Shown one piece after another: positions 21,576 to 34,045 of a stretch of DNA of 64,000 bases. The stretch lies in the NCBI RefSeq assembly GCF_965363235.1, contig NC_134841.1, forward strand, positions 36,485,440 to 36,549,439. The letters run 5' to 3'. Numbering within the stretch: position 1 is the stretch's first letter; the number at the start of each line of letters is the position of its first letter. The notes below the pieces were generated by a model, which saw nothing but the letters and a program-made list of their open reading frames with translations, did no database searches and was not told the origin of the DNA. The translations under genes and the position numbers were made by a program. This stretch comes from Mytilus galloprovincialis (Eukaryota > Mollusca > Bivalvia > Mytilida > Mytilidae).

Positions 21576-24152
21576 CTGAGTGCCAATGAAAACGCAACAC
21601 TTGGTTTTTCAAAAATAAAATTTATATTAGAAATCATAATCCAGTGTTCTCCCCAGGCCGTTTAAGCGCCGCGATTTTCAGCGCTATTTAAATTTCCCGA
21701 TGTCCTATTGCACTGACCGCGTCGCTATCCCGTTCAACCGCGTCGCTATATTTTTTTTCGTATTTTTTAAAATTTCCCGCTTATTTTTCTTTTCGGATCA
21801 CGTGATTGACTGGTTAACGATTTTTGAAAGAATTATTTCCGTTGTATTAAAGTAATTCCGCGGGACCAGTCTAATAAATTTTACAAAATGGCGTCGTTGA
21901 GAGTTCAAAATAAACAAAGATTTCGACATTGACATCTATTTAATGAATATATAGAGGCATATATGAATGAAATGAGAAGAAATAAATTGACCGCATTTCC
22001 CAACGACATTAACAAACTTGTTTAACGAACTTTGAACAAACACTGATTTTAACAACGATCAAATTGGCTTCAATGAGCTAGTCTTTGAAGTATTAATTAT
22101 CACCCAATCGAACTAATACCTGTTTAATCCGCAATTCTACAGTAATGAATTTTACCCTTTGAAAACAATTAAGAGGATATGATTAGAAAAACAAACCCCA
22201 AGCTGATACTCGACTTGAGAAATTCACTTTCTCGATGTCCAGCTTGGGTGAAGCCAAGTTAAACGTCGTAAGGTTAACAGAACACTGATACATTTTTTCG
22301 CTTTATAAAGATGCCGAAACATATGAAAGGAATGGACAGTGCTAACAGAGACATATAATACATGTCTCGGGTGCTGAAAAGTTCATTTCTAAATTATATA
22401 AGGGAAGTTTTACCCCCTTCTCTGACAACGTTGTCTCGACCATTTTTTGAACCATCTACGATTATATCATTACTTTTTTGCGTTTACAACCGAACTGTCG
22501 AACCTGTATTACTTGAAAGAATCATCCCTGTTATCAAGGGATTCATTATAAGCCCGTATTTTACGATTACTTGACCATACATGGCTCTTTTTCAAATGGA
22601 TAAAGGAATAAAACAAAACGAAAATTTTGTGTAAATATATTTAAAATATCGATATTTGTCAACCAATCATCAATATATCTTAATTAAATATTGCTTTAAA
22701 TTTAATGTAAACACAGGATGGCTTGGATAAGGAATAGTATTTAATGCTAAAAAAAAGGACACAGGTGTAAACAGGAAGTTATGTCAGCCAGTAAGGGAGA
22801 TAATTTGGGAGGGAAAGACCTAAAAGAAGTATTGTCAAATCTTGGTGGCATGTATTCAAATGATTATAAAATTATCAAACAAAACCTTTAAAGGTGGTAG
22901 TTGTTTCAATTGGCATACATAATGTATTTGATTGGTAATTCACCTTTGAAATAAAAAAATCTCTTTAAAATATTTTTAAAGGATTTCTTTCATATTCATA
23001 ATTGGAATATTTTAGCCTTTTATTTAAGCAAGTCTTTGATAAGATTTGAATATTATTAAAAGGGCAATTTCATTTCTTCCTTTGAAATACTATACTCATT
23101 TTTATTGATATCAAACAAAAATGTTTCATTGTCATCTTTTGGGCGCAATAGATAAACGAAACATCCAATGTCGAATCATCAAATCACAGTCCTAACAAAA
23201 AATGTTACAAACCCGTTGTGCCGCGCAATCTCGACAGCGCCGTGGAATTGATCATCCCGGACGTTTAATGTGATCTCGAGGAATGTTATTCCACTTGTCC
23301 TGTAAAGCAAACTCAAGCTGACTTTATGATATTGGTGGTGGTTTTCATCGTCTAAACCATGTCAAATCTTATGCAAAATTTGCTCTATCGGACCTAAATC
23401 TGGCGAAACGCACGACTTTTGGCCAAGGGCGGGTGCCAAACGTCTATGTAACCACCACTGACGATTTTTGGTACATAATGAATGATTTTTGGTCTACAGA
23501 ATTTGATGTTTACACCAGACGGCCGTTTAGATGTCGGCTGTGGTCCTCTTTAACCGTTGAATTTCTGCGCAAATGGTGCTTTACTGAAATTGCTCCATAG
23601 GATCTACCGTGACCACCATTGAACTCACGTGACCTTTGGACATCCATCAGAGTCGATATCGGATATGTTAAAGACCAAATGTATCGGTTTTGCTGAGCGT
23701 TTCTAGCTTTTTGAACCCCGGGATGTGGCTCATCATTAACTGATCCATTTTTGTTGAATTTGTGGATGATTTGGGTTATTGTATGCTGTGAAAGGCTTCA
23801 TTGGATCATGCCCGAAACTGCATGTCGCTGGTTGTCAGAAAGTCCTGGCATTTACTCAGATGGTTTTTGCAGTTTCCTTACAATAAGGGCAGGAAAATTC
23901 ATGACATTAGCCAAGCTTTAAATGACAAAATCGTGAAAATGGTGCGTATGTTGAAAAGCGGTGAACTCGGTTTATGTCCGTTCAAAATAACCCTTACTTC
24001 GCATTTGTTCCAAAAATCACCCAACCTTAAAGTTGTCGACAATTGTCTTTAAAGTCATTTTCAACCAACTTTACAAAGTTCTAATATAAAATAAATAAAA
24101 ATTATCAGACTTTTTTGAAAAACAAAAGTGTTGCGTTTTCATTGGCACTCAG
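21576..24152 (-). mobile_element. Tc1-type DNA transposon with decayed transposase
   Basis: Inverted ends CTGAGTGCCAATGAAAACGC and GCGTTTTCATTGGCACTCAG lie inside TA duplications. The minus strand between about 23,855 and 23,185 reads as a Tc1 transposase out of register in places. An N-terminal MPGLSDNQRHAVSGMIQ is followed by TITQIIHKFNKNGSVNDEP and HPGVQKARNA (paired helix-turn-helix region). The catalytic third-acidic motif SPDLGPIEQ comes next, then the C-terminal QLEFALQDKWNNIPRDHIKR and SIPRRCRDCAAQRV. Several in-frame stops and frame shifts show it is dead. At 2.58 kb it is about 1 kb longer than usual, so extra sequence probably lies between about 21,650 and 23,150. Confidence 0.88.
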
Positions 24153-24154
24153 TA

Positions 24155-25110
24155 TATCTTTGTGATGGCTTGTCAGTATCATTAGTAAATCACTTTAAAA
24201 TGTTCAATTGATCCTCAGATTAGAAGACATTTATTGGTTTTTAGTAATGACAATGCCTAACATGATGCTTGGGCCTGATGAGCTAGAAAGTAAGCTTCTG
24301 TGCTGTTTTCTATCAATTCTTTGATAATATCTCCTTCAAAGCTGGTGAAAGCAAAACAAATTTGGTCAATGGACAAATAATGTTTGGTTCAAACAAAAAA
24401 AAATATGCTTTTATCTCTCGTTACTTACATTGTACATAGAAATGATAATACTTGGAGACATCCTTGTACATGAGAGTTGTCTGTAAAATCTTTATTTCAC
24501 AAAGAATGAATTGCATAACAATGAACCGAGCTCAAAGCAAAGCACTTTAATAATACACTTTGACAGAGAGCTCAATCCAGTGATATACTTTGTACTAAAG
24601 GTCCTTCATGAACATCCATCAACCAGAACCATATCTCAATAACATGCCATTCTACATTCTACATGGTTGGATCAGAAGTCCTGAAAAAGACATGATTTTT
24701 TTTTATCGTATTTAAAGTATAAATGCATAGGTTAAAACTTTCACAAATTTGTGGTATAATCATTCAGTGTCTGGCAACTATCAATCGCTTCATGCACAAA
24801 CTGATATAGGTTGAGCATGGGTGCCCCTCTGTTGGAAATAAAAACATACCTCCACCTAATTTTAGTCAACTGATGAAGAAACATTCAAAACTATAAAATG
24901 TTATCTAAGACTTGTCAGTGTCTATATATAGCTATTCACCATCGCCACTGAATCAGTGATATATATGTACACATAAATACATGTAAGACTAAAATTAAAG
25001 TACATATATAAGACTAAAACTGACATTCGGTCTTTACCTACATTCCCCAAGTCCTGTTCAAATCTGATTCATGATAAAATAAAAATTACAACCAATGAAA
25101 TCAAAGGCAA
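24155..25110. other. No feature recognised
   Basis: A+T-rich unique-looking sequence with no credible open frame, RNA gene or inverted repeat that I could support. Confidence 0.4.
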
Positions 25111-25116
25111 ATTAAG

Positions 25117-25243
25117 AGGCCCCCCCCTTGTCTGGAAAAAAAATGGTTGATTATTTAGAGAACCACTGGAGCATGATCAGCGTGGGCCCTCTCTTAGGCA
25201 GTCAGTTGGCCCCCACTTTTGAAAATTTCTGGATTCGCCACTG
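25117..25243. mobile_element. GGCGGATCCAG-family MITE, degenerate copy 2
   Basis: GGCCCCCCCCTTGTCTGG, GGTTGATTATTTAGAGAACC and GGATTCGCCACTGG match the body and right end of the copy at 10,062-10,215. The left terminus is lost. Confidence 0.65.
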
Positions 25244-25769
25244 GAAATATCCCTCTAATAGACTAGCGTTTAAATCCCAGTTTTCTAATATGGTAGCTAG
25301 GTGGAACCTAAAACTAAAAAATTTGAAAAAAATATTTTAAATATATTTCAAATGCATGTACATGTGATAATATAAATTCTCCAAATTTCACTGTATTTTC
25401 CCTTTTGATGTTTTTCAACTACAGCCAGTTTGGTGTGGGTTGATGTTTGATTGTTGTACATGTTATATATCGACATGAGATTTGTTTATATACATAATAC
25501 TTATTTCCCTAAATTCAAATAAAATAGATGTGAGAAATTAAAGGAAACCATATGCAAATATTAAAAAAATAATTTGCATTTGTTCTTTTGATTGATAGTG
25601 GTACACATATGAAGAAATGGTGAAATCACTTATATATAGACTATTAGTTCTGATCAAAAGTTTCATGATAGACATGCATGGTAAATAAGTAGTAGGTTGT
25701 TTGAAGTTTGCAGCATATTCAACTTTGAAAATCTTTTTCAGGTCTACAATCCATATAAAAATCTGTATA

Positions 25770-25935
25770 TATGTGGTATAATTTCCAATGAGACAGCTTT
25801 CCAGAGGTTAAAATAACAAAGTAATTATAGGCAACCATACAGCCTTAAAAAGTGAGAAAAAAACAGTCTAGACATGTTAAGTAAGCAGCAATTAAATTAA
25901 GAAAAGTAATGGCCTGATTTGCAACTTATAAACAA
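25770..25935. repeat. Mytilus repeat variant, copy 1
   Basis: It contains ATTTCCAATGAGACAGCTTT, AATTATAGGCAACCATACAG and AAGTAATGGCCTGATT, shared with 27,280-27,430. It belongs to the group that begins with a fixed GCCAATGAGACAAC-type phrase. Confidence 0.65.
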
Positions 25936-27260
25936 CTGCTTTGGAACCCTCCCCCCAAAAAAATCAAGGAGCAGATTGCTCTGAGGGATACGATTGCCGT
26001 CATTTCGTTGACACATGTACATGTATACATGTAGCTGGATAATATTATTTTCAAAACTAATTCAACTGCACATGTAAAATAGTTACAAAATAGCCAATCC
26101 CGGATAAAAGTGTATGAATAATGCAATTAGGCCTATTGTGTTTATTTTTGTACTATCAATTCCAAGTTTACTTTCCACAGCAGTCACTGAGACTCGGAGT
26201 GAGAGAAGGTATTTCACTTCGTATCATTTCACCTATTTTCCTACGTTAATTCTAGAATGAACCCAATTCCTAACTCTTTAAATATTTAATTTCCTTTCGG
26301 TCAGTGATCATGACTTCTTTCCGTACACATTTATCGGTTTAAATTGCGATCGTTTTTTAATATAATACACTTTATTGACAGAACGAGCTAATACTCGACG
26401 TATTGTTTTGATTCAGAATTCGCGAAAGTTACTTATGGAAGGGAGACAACTCAAAACAATAATGCCTAAAGGGGTGTTCTACGATGTGGACTATATTTAT
26501 TTTAATTTAAACGATGCATATGATTTAAAATTATGCAACAATAATAACCTTCAATAGCAGACATACATAGAAAAGATCCCATGAGTTAAAAATTAATTAA
26601 TTGAGTGGGGAATCCAGAGCAACCATTCAATCGAAAACCCCTCTAAGTCAAGAAAACTATACCCATGCGCATAATTTCCAAAAAAAACCTGGAGCAAGAA
26701 CGTATATTAAATGTTTATTAAACGACCTAGATAGTTCTCTATTTCTTTATGGAAGTACAATCTCAAAAGGTACCTTCATAAAGGTAAAATATAAGAAAAA
26801 CTCCACTTCAGTTCTTATATGACAGAAATAGATTTATCGGAATTCAGAGAACTCTCGCATTTTATCAAAACTGGGAATTCCCTCTAACGTGTTTCTAAAT
26901 TTATAAAAACACTAAATATAAATACTGCTTAATTCTGATTTTCCGTGTTGTTAAAAACATGCATATAAGTCAAGGGAATTATCAAACATGAAGATTATGA
27001 AAAGAACATTATAGGAAAGTTGTTAAAGTTCAATCCCTTTGTTTGTTTTTACCTTTAAAAGCAAGACAATCATAAGAATCTGAGATGTTCCTTAATGTTT
27101 AGAATAAAACGATTGACGTGAGGGCAATGCTCTGAGCCACCAGTATAAGTCTACAGATTGCTTGAAAGCAATCGTATCCCAAAAATTGTTCCAATGAAGA
27201 TAAAGGCAAGCCTGGAGGGGATTCATTACATTTGGAACAACTTTTCTGAAGGATGGATAC
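25936..27260. other. No supported gene; unique-looking A+T-rich sequence
   Basis: Open frames at 26,375-26,557 and 26,601-26,822 look less repetitive than most but show no motif, splice context or family signal. They are left uncalled. Confidence 0.35.
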
Positions 27261-27264
27261 GTAT

Positions 27265-27645
27265 AAAAATTAAAATATGTAATAAGATCGCCAATAAGAC
27301 AACTACCCACAAATGTTCAAATGACAAAGCAATTATAGGCAACCATACAGCCTTCAAAAATGAGGGAAACTGTCCCAACATGAAAAGTATGCATTAATAC
27401 AATTGAGAAGAGTAATGGCCTGATTCACAATTCCACTAATAAACAGGTCGGGAACATCTACCCTTCAAATAAACCAGATGCTCCACAGGGCGCAGCTTGA
27501 TACTACAGCAGAGGCCGAACCCTGAACAGTTGGGGCAAGTATGGACACAACATTAAAGCCTGATACAGCTCTGAATTTGGATTGTGATCAAATAGTCAAA
27601 ACAGAATAGGTTTCTGACACAGAATGAATATAGTCTAAGAACTTA
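27265..27645. repeat. Composite dispersed repeat, copy 2
   Basis: The left part matches 25,790-25,935 (AATTATAGGCAACCATACAG). The right part matches 8,690-8,830 (CCCTGAACAGTT, GGACACAACATT, GGTTTCTGACACAGAATGAA). This copy therefore joins two segments seen separately elsewhere in the window. Confidence 0.7.
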
Positions 27646-27754
27646 AAACATTTAATATTATATTGGACTTTTACCTATTGTGGTCCTTTATCCAAAAATC
27701 CTAATACATGGTTTGAGGCACTTGTCGCAGAAAAAATCCTATATATAGACTTAG

Positions 27755-28110
27755 GGGTTGACCATTTGATATTCTGGGGGAGGGGGCAGGAGGATTTGTT
27801 TTTGATCGGTTATTTATTTTTGTAATCTAAGAGGACAAATTATTCATTTTCTGCACTAGTGAAGCAAGATTTTTCATTTTCATTAAAGCAAGGGACTGAT
27901 TATTCATTTTCACAACTGTATTTATGATATTCGAAAAACATACAATTTTTAAATGATTTGATTATTATAAACAACATATTTGTGTTTCCTTTAAATTTTT
28001 ATTTTGACATTATTTTTTTTTGCATACCGAATGCTATAAATTTTTATTTTGACATTTTTTTTTGCATTCCGAATGCTATAAATTTTTATTTTGATATTTT
28101 TTTTGCATGC
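27755..28110. repeat. Relative of the nested GGCAGCAACC MITE plus a 3-copy, about 50-bp tandem repeat
   Basis: GACCATTTGATATTCTGGGG at 27,760 resembles the left end of the MITE at 15,381. Downstream, AAATTTTTATTTTGACATT followed by a T run and GCAT-CCGAATGCTAT occurs three times between about 27,995 and 28,105. Confidence 0.6.
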
Positions 28111-29240
28111 TGAATTGATATGCACGCAGTTGCGTGTTGGCATATAGGGAGCTACGCGCCTGAATACAATTTAATTAAATATATTAAATAACTGGGAATC
28201 CTCCCCCTTTATAAGTAGAGACAATCCATAACCTCAGAAATATTAATCTTAAATTTATATAAATGAAAAGTAAGCTTCCATAAATAAAATTCAACAATGT
28301 TTCTTAAAATTGGTAAAAGTGGTACATGTATAGTCATACCCCTACATGTTGACCATAGATAGACAAACCATTCACTTGCATTCAATTCGCATTTGAACTA
28401 TGTGTTTGTTAATGTAAACCGTTTCAAATGTGAATTAAACTAGTTAATGTCAATGCAATCCAATTCAAATTAGGTGTGAACTCCGTATGATTGTCAGGTA
28501 GTTTTCAAACTGAAAGATACTTTTAAGGGAAGGGAAAGAAAGGGATAAAACCATGTGTGTTACAAACACTGTTTATTCAAGTCAGAATCCTGGATCTCAA
28601 TAGTACTTTCATAATGTCAAATAAAAACATGAATATGATAGTTACATACAATGCTACATGTATTTAATATGTATTAAATGACATTTATTTTAGTGATTGG
28701 TAATTAGGAAAAATCTGAAATTCAGGTGTAAATTGAGACAAACAATATCACTGAATGCAGTTTCTAGTCAAGTGACCAGCAAACATGGAAATCTACCTTT
28801 TGAATGAAAGGAGAACTCTTACATTGAAAATGAATGATGTAAATCTAGATTCTAATAATAGCCGAAGGGAGCTCACATTCACAACAGTTAAAGCATTGCT
28901 GAATTAGTGAACAAAGCATTTTTCTCATTAACTTGAAAATCCACCTATTATAATGGAAAAAACCTGAATTTTAAGACATAAATTACAGTGTATATAAAGT
29001 GCGAATCCAGCTAGTTCATTTTCACTGTCATATGCGGGTATGTCTATTGTAGAATAAAGGATCATGGGAAAACTGTATTTGTTTACGTTTTGAAAATACC
29101 AAATTAATTGATTTGAAGGAAAGTTTTTACATATTTTCATTGTGATATGTCTTTATTTTGTACAAACATAGCATTAAAGTTCAAATAAGTGTTATAAAAG
29201 CAACATAATATAGCATATCGATTTTTGAAAGTGATCCATT
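28111..29240. other. No feature recognised
   Basis: A+T-rich sequence. AATTCAAAT/ATTTGAATT-like phrases near 28,380-28,480 are weakly repetitive. No coding frame supported. Confidence 0.4.
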
Positions 29241-29243
29241 TTA

Positions 29244-29471
29244 GGGACGACATCAAAAGTTCAATGAAGGATAAAAAACTTAATTCACATAGTTTTTTCA
29301 CTGACCCCCCCACCCCCCTCTTAACTTAATTTGGGAAAAATTGATTGACCCATATGGATATATGTAAAAATCAATGTCGGATAACCAAATCTTGCAGCCG
29401 TTCAACCCCCCCCACCCCCAAACTATTTGAATTAAGTTTTTTATCTTACATTGATCTTTTGATGTCGTCCC
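29244..29471. mobile_element. MITE with GGGACGACATC ends and TTA duplication
   Basis: Ends GGGACGACATCAAAAGTTCA and TGATCTTTTGATGTCGTCCC are inverted repeats, and TTA flanks both sides (29,241-29,243 and 29,472-29,474). The interior has CCCCCCACCCCC blocks at both shoulders. The second copy at 35,110-35,335 is closely similar. The TWA target duplication suggests a PIF/Harbinger-type origin. Confidence 0.88.
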
Positions 29472-29794
29472 TTAACTATAGATGCGATGAATTATCACTG
29501 TTAGTGCAGTCATTTCTGATGTGGAATTTTCGAAGATGCAAGGAATTTTTATTGTAGAATTATGTGATAAATGCACTTGAAACAAATGAAAAAACTTAGT
29601 TGATGACTTTAGAATTTATGATAAATGTATTTTCAAATTGAAATACAAACTCCTCATTCATTCTTTACCAAATATATAGCTTTTCAAATTTGTAACAAAA
29701 ACGCTTCTCAAAATGTCATATTGTATTCTTCAAATTACGTTTTTCCTTGATTTAAAAAAAAAATTAACAGATATTTCTGTATTTTTTTTTGAAG

Positions 29795-30052
29795 TCAAAG
29801 ATTGATATTGCGGAGTTAAAGTGCAGTCTGTGTAAAATAGAGACGAGTACATTTGAGGACGTTATCTTCCACGCAATAAATACACTTGCGAACAGAGAAA
29901 TATGCATCTTGAAACGCAATGGTAACAGAAAAACTTATAAAATTCCCCAGTTGTACCCTCAACTGCTTCAATTTCCATATTCTGAAAAAGACAGTTTTGG
30001 TAGATCAAATGTTCTTGACTCGATTGTTGCTTGCATGATTTTAACTGTATAA
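29795..30052 (+). CDS. Possible exon encoding a C-x2-C zinc-finger-like segment
   Basis: A long T tract and GAAG acceptor precede an 85-codon open frame ending in TAA. It reads KIDIAELKCSLCKIETSTFE followed by DVIFHAINTLANREICILKR. The C-x2-C then 12 residues then H spacing is finger-like, but a second histidine is missing. I do not recognise the family and found no companion exon nearby. It could equally be a mobile-element domain or a chance frame. Confidence 0.28.
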   Translation, partial: SKIDIAELKCSLCKIETSTFEDVIFHAINTLANREICILKRNGNRKTYKIPQLYPQLLQFPYSEKDSFGRSNVLDSIVACMILTV

Positions 30053-30192
30053 GGTGGAAAGGTATGTGACATAAATTATCCACAGTCATTAAAACATGAA
30101 ATGTAAGGTGTGGGCGAACGTTTTTGTTTGCATTGGTACGTGAAGTAGAGCACCCTTGATACAAAAAAATTATCCGTAATGAACAGCTCGAT

Positions 30193-30337
30193 ACCAGAGG
30201 AGGATTTAGGGGGACAGGGGGTTGCCCCCTTTTTGGGAAAACATTTGGTTACTTTTATATGGAATCACTGGAGCGGGCCCCCTCTTAGGTAGTCATTGGA
30301 CCCCTACTTATAAAAATTTCTAGATCCGCGAGTGGAT
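30193..30337. mobile_element. GGCGGATCCAG-family MITE, degenerate copy 3
   Basis: GAGGAGGATTTAGGGGGACA at the left and TTTCTAGATCCGCGAGTGG at the right flank the family core (CACTGGAGCGGGCCCCCTCT). Both terminal repeats have drifted. Confidence 0.65.
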
Positions 30338-30614
30338 ACTACCACAGAGGTCAAACAATGCACATTTGGATAATTGTACACAACATGCATGCTACAATTC
30401 ATGTTTGATGATCTTAGACCCTTTGGACCTCTATGTGGGCTATTTCGGTAACTTGGTAAAAATCCCCAAACTGGATACAAGGTTAGATTCAGCATGTCAA
30501 AGAACCCCAAATATCCATAAGGTCTTTTGTCTATAAAAATGCATGCATGGGATACATTTGTTATTGAAAGCATGACTGTAACAATAGGATGAAGATAAAA
30601 AAAAATATCTTATT

Positions 30615-30850
30615 CTGGGGTCTCATTGGGGGGGGGGGGGATTAGTCTGATCCCTGATCCCGCTTACTGCTTTATCAGATTCCCGTATCCCGCTTATACT
30701 ATGCAGTTCTCATTTTTTTAAATTTTCCGTGTCCCGCTATACTTTATTTCTCGTTTTCACGACACAATCATTTGACTATCACGTGTCACGCTTACAAAAA
30801 AATCGGCAATTCCGCGTCACGCTTATACCCCAACGCGACCCACTATTCTA
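30615..30850. repeat. Mytilus CCCGCTTAT-rich dispersed repeat
   Basis: GGGGTCTCATTGGGGGG leads into recurring ATCCCGCTTA, TATCCCGCTTATAC and GTCACGCTTATACC phrases. A long plus-strand open frame here is a by-product. Confidence 0.6.
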
Positions 30851-30934
30851 CTCTTTTCTGACTCATATTAAGCCCATTATAAATATATTAAAAAAGTGTG
30901 TTTTTTATCCCTTTTATCCCGTCTCGTTTCGGGT

Positions 30935-31105
30935 TGAGCCACAGATAGATAAGATGTCATATGTGACAATGAGACAACTCTCAACACGAGTCACAATTTA
31001 TAAAAGTATACCTTTATACGTCAAAATGCGGTCTTCAACATGGAGTCTTGGCTCACACCGAACAGCAAGTTATAAAGGGCCCCAGTGTAAAACCTTTTAA
31101 ACGGG
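30935..31105. repeat. Ubiquitous Mytilus repeat, diverged partial copy
   Basis: It carries AATGAGACAACTCTCAACAC, a GCGGTCTTCAACATGGAG segment and TATAAAGGGCCCCAGTGTAA, matching the order in the copy at 36,895-37,145. Confidence 0.7.
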
Positions 31106-31157
31106 AAAACCAACGATTCAATCTTAATCAAGATGTACGTAATTAGTGGTGAAGTGT

Positions 31158-31212
31158 CATGGAAATGGATAAAAAAAACAAGGATATGGAAATGGATAAA
31201 AAAAACAAGGAT
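31158..31212. repeat. 27-bp tandem duplication
   Basis: GGAAATGGATAAAAAAAACA followed by AGGATAT/AGGATAA occurs twice in succession. Confidence 0.8.
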
Positions 31213-33630
31213 AAAGATCCCTATACGATTCATAAGAAATTTAAAAAATGGAATACATTTGAAATAAATGTTATTTCTATTGAATTTATTTAGAGTGTTT
31301 TAAAACCAAACTTTCCTCCGTAAGTTAAATTTTATCAAATCCGTCTCTTACTTTATCTATTGTTTGAGCAAGTCGGCTAAATTAAGGCTTTACAGCTAAT
31401 TTCCTAATGCATGTAAAGCAAAACTTTGGTTGACTTGATTGCTTAGTTTGTATAATTGTTTAAATAAGATTGACAACTTTAAACAATATGTATCGGCATA
31501 GTTTAACCTGTATTTATATAATTATTATATTTGAATTAAATTGGGTGCTATCATAATGATTGTACAAAAAAAAAAACAAAGCAAGCACGCTAACTAAAGT
31601 CTTGCTTTACATGCTGAAAAAAATACGCTGTAATAGATAAAAAAATAAATATATCATACAGTGAAAATGCGCCGCATATACAATACTAATGAATCGCTCT
31701 ACAGTGAAAATGAAAGAATAGTATCCTTATTCGACAGTAAACATGACTCGCATAAAGAAAGCATCATAGTGGAATTCAGTTCAATATGAAGAAACTGAAT
31801 GACAAAACCTATTCTACGTTATACAACTTTAATAATTGTGTTGAAATGAATATTTTTTCTGCAACAACATCTTACCTGTTAGTTATAAAACACCTGCACG
31901 ATCTGTTCGTGAAATCTCCTAAATATTCACCTATTTTGGTATATATTTCACAGCTATTTAGATTTAGGCGCGAAAAAACCCCGTTCGCATCTCTTACTTT
32001 GTTTTATTAGTATTATGTGTTTCTTAACATATACTTTTTAACTAATTTTCTTCATTTTCTTCAAAAATAAAAAAAGTCGTCTGTTTATTTACCATTCTAC
32101 ATCAAAAATTTCTGGCATATACAGTGAAAATGATATTTTAGGATCCGCACTTTACATACACTGAATTATAAAATTCCTGATAAAAAGCGGTGCCGAGCAT
32201 GCATGTAATATGCTTGAAACATATTCAAAGAATAAAGTTTTATAACTTCCTAATGTCATTTCCAAAATTTATCAAAACCTAAATCTTACTGTGGATTCCT
32301 ATATTTTTCGTGGATGTCAATTCTCCTGGATTGTTGAAAACTTGCATTTTCATCGATATTTGAATTTGTGGTTTTAACAATCCAGACAGACAAGTAGCAA
32401 TAAGGTGTTTAGGAAAACATGACCTAAAACCTCCTTCATATAAGACAAAAATACATGGGAACTCATACTGAATGGTCAAATGTGTTCAATATGAAAATTG
32501 CAGTTAAGATGGTAAAATCACAAATCAGCCGTTACTGTAAATGGACTATGACTTTTGAGCAAATTTAAAGGGAAATGACAGGGAAGGGGAGCAAATGCCC
32601 TTTCATTTGGTATGCAGGTTTCAAAAATAAGAGGGAGAATAAGAGGGAAAGTTGAGTCATCTTTTTAGACTTCAGTTAAACTGAGACTACTATAATGTGT
32701 TATAGTAGTCTCAGAGTTAAATAATGACTTATGAAGTTATGTAGACTTACCTTCTAATTTAAAAAAAAAAAAACAAAACACAATACTCAGAACTATGTCT
32801 AATTCACTTTGACTACTGATATGCAAACCTAAAAACAGAAAAATATATCATTAAATAGTGATTGAAAGATTCATAACACTTTGAAAGGATAATTCAGACA
32901 CGTGTTACACGGGGAGCATGTTTGTTTACAAATAATAATGTCACGTGATCGCGCAGTCCTCACATGTTGCATCGCCCTTACAATCCACTATACATAACCC
33001 ATTATCATGCAAACATGCAACGTGAATGTGATTGGTTATCAAATAATACAGAAATAATGCATGTACAGTTTATGAAGAAATTAGTTCATCAAATAGATCG
33101 ATTTTCACTTTTGACACGAATAGGTCGGGTTGACATTTTTGTCATCGGGGATAATATTGAGATAAATGGGATAAAACTGACCGTCAAAAAGGTCTAGAGA
33201 AGCACATCAGTAGAACCTTAACATTAATAAGTAATACTTACCAAAATTTCTCTAATTAATAAACTATATAACTGAAATTTCACAAAGATAACGGTAAATA
33301 ATTTTGATGGTGGTGGTGATGCTGGTTAAATTGGCGCGAAATAATATTCTTACTCCTATTGCTTTACGTAAAAAAAAATGTATAGAATTGAATTTGACTA
33401 AAGTTGAGCATAAAAAAAACGTGAATATGCAAAAGCCTGGTAATATATTAATGATAGAGTGTGTATAAATTTCCGTAAACGAATTTACCCGTGTACTTCA
33501 CTAAGAATTACATTTGAGCGCAAGGAGATCTATTTGTGAATCGGTTTATATAACCCCGGTTGAACTCAGGGTCGTATTAACGGAATTTTTTCCGTTGCTT
33601 TTAAAAGATTGAGGCCATCTATTTTTATTA
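31213..33630. other. No supported gene; A+T-rich sequence with one micro-palindrome
   Basis: Several short frames (31,786-32,010; 32,964-33,197) lack any family or splice support. The region 32,285-32,375 is a TTCGTGGAT repeat related to 925-1,305. CAGTGAAAATG recurs at about 31,660, 31,700 and 32,121. Confidence 0.4.
32674..32721. mobile_element. Micro-palindrome insertion, 34 bp, with exact 7-bp flanks
   Basis: Arms CTGAGACTACTATA (32,681-32,694) and TATAGTAGTCTCAG (32,701-32,714) are perfect, with a 6-bp loop. AGTTAAA flanks both sides (32,674-32,680 and 32,715-32,721). The architecture (14-bp arms with TATA at the centre, 7-bp flanks) matches the insertions at 3,535 and 16,073, though the arm sequence differs. 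Confidence 0.75.
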
Positions 33631-33639
33631 CGAGTTTCC

Positions 33640-34045
33640 ACATCTTTAAATCGGAATTATAGAAAAAATGGAATGTTGTTAGCAGAATCAAAACAGAAAT
33701 GATGAACACTGCAACATTTTCAGCAAAACATAAATAGGATGGAGGATATGTGTATTCACATTATTTGTAAAACTCTCCTTATTGCTGTGAAGCGTGTGCT
33801 TTACATCGAGGCTTTCTATGCTTATTATCGACGCCACTGTACTTCAACCAATCAGACAACGTTTATTTGGGGCATTCGACCTATTTTAACTCAGATTTTG
33901 GAATTTTTTAATCGAAATTATAAAAAAATGGAATGTTGTTTGTACATATAAAATAGAAAAAGATGAATACTATTAGCTAAAGCAAGTTTGGATGGGGTTC
34001 TGTGTATTTACATTGTTTGTACAACTCTCCTTACTGATGCCATAT
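33640..34045. repeat. Imperfect direct duplication of about 140 bp
   Basis: AAATGGAATGTTGTT, GATGAA(C/T)ACT and TGTGTATT(C/T)ACATT(A/G)TTTGTA occur in the same order at 33,665-33,775 and 33,925-34,035. Confidence 0.7.
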
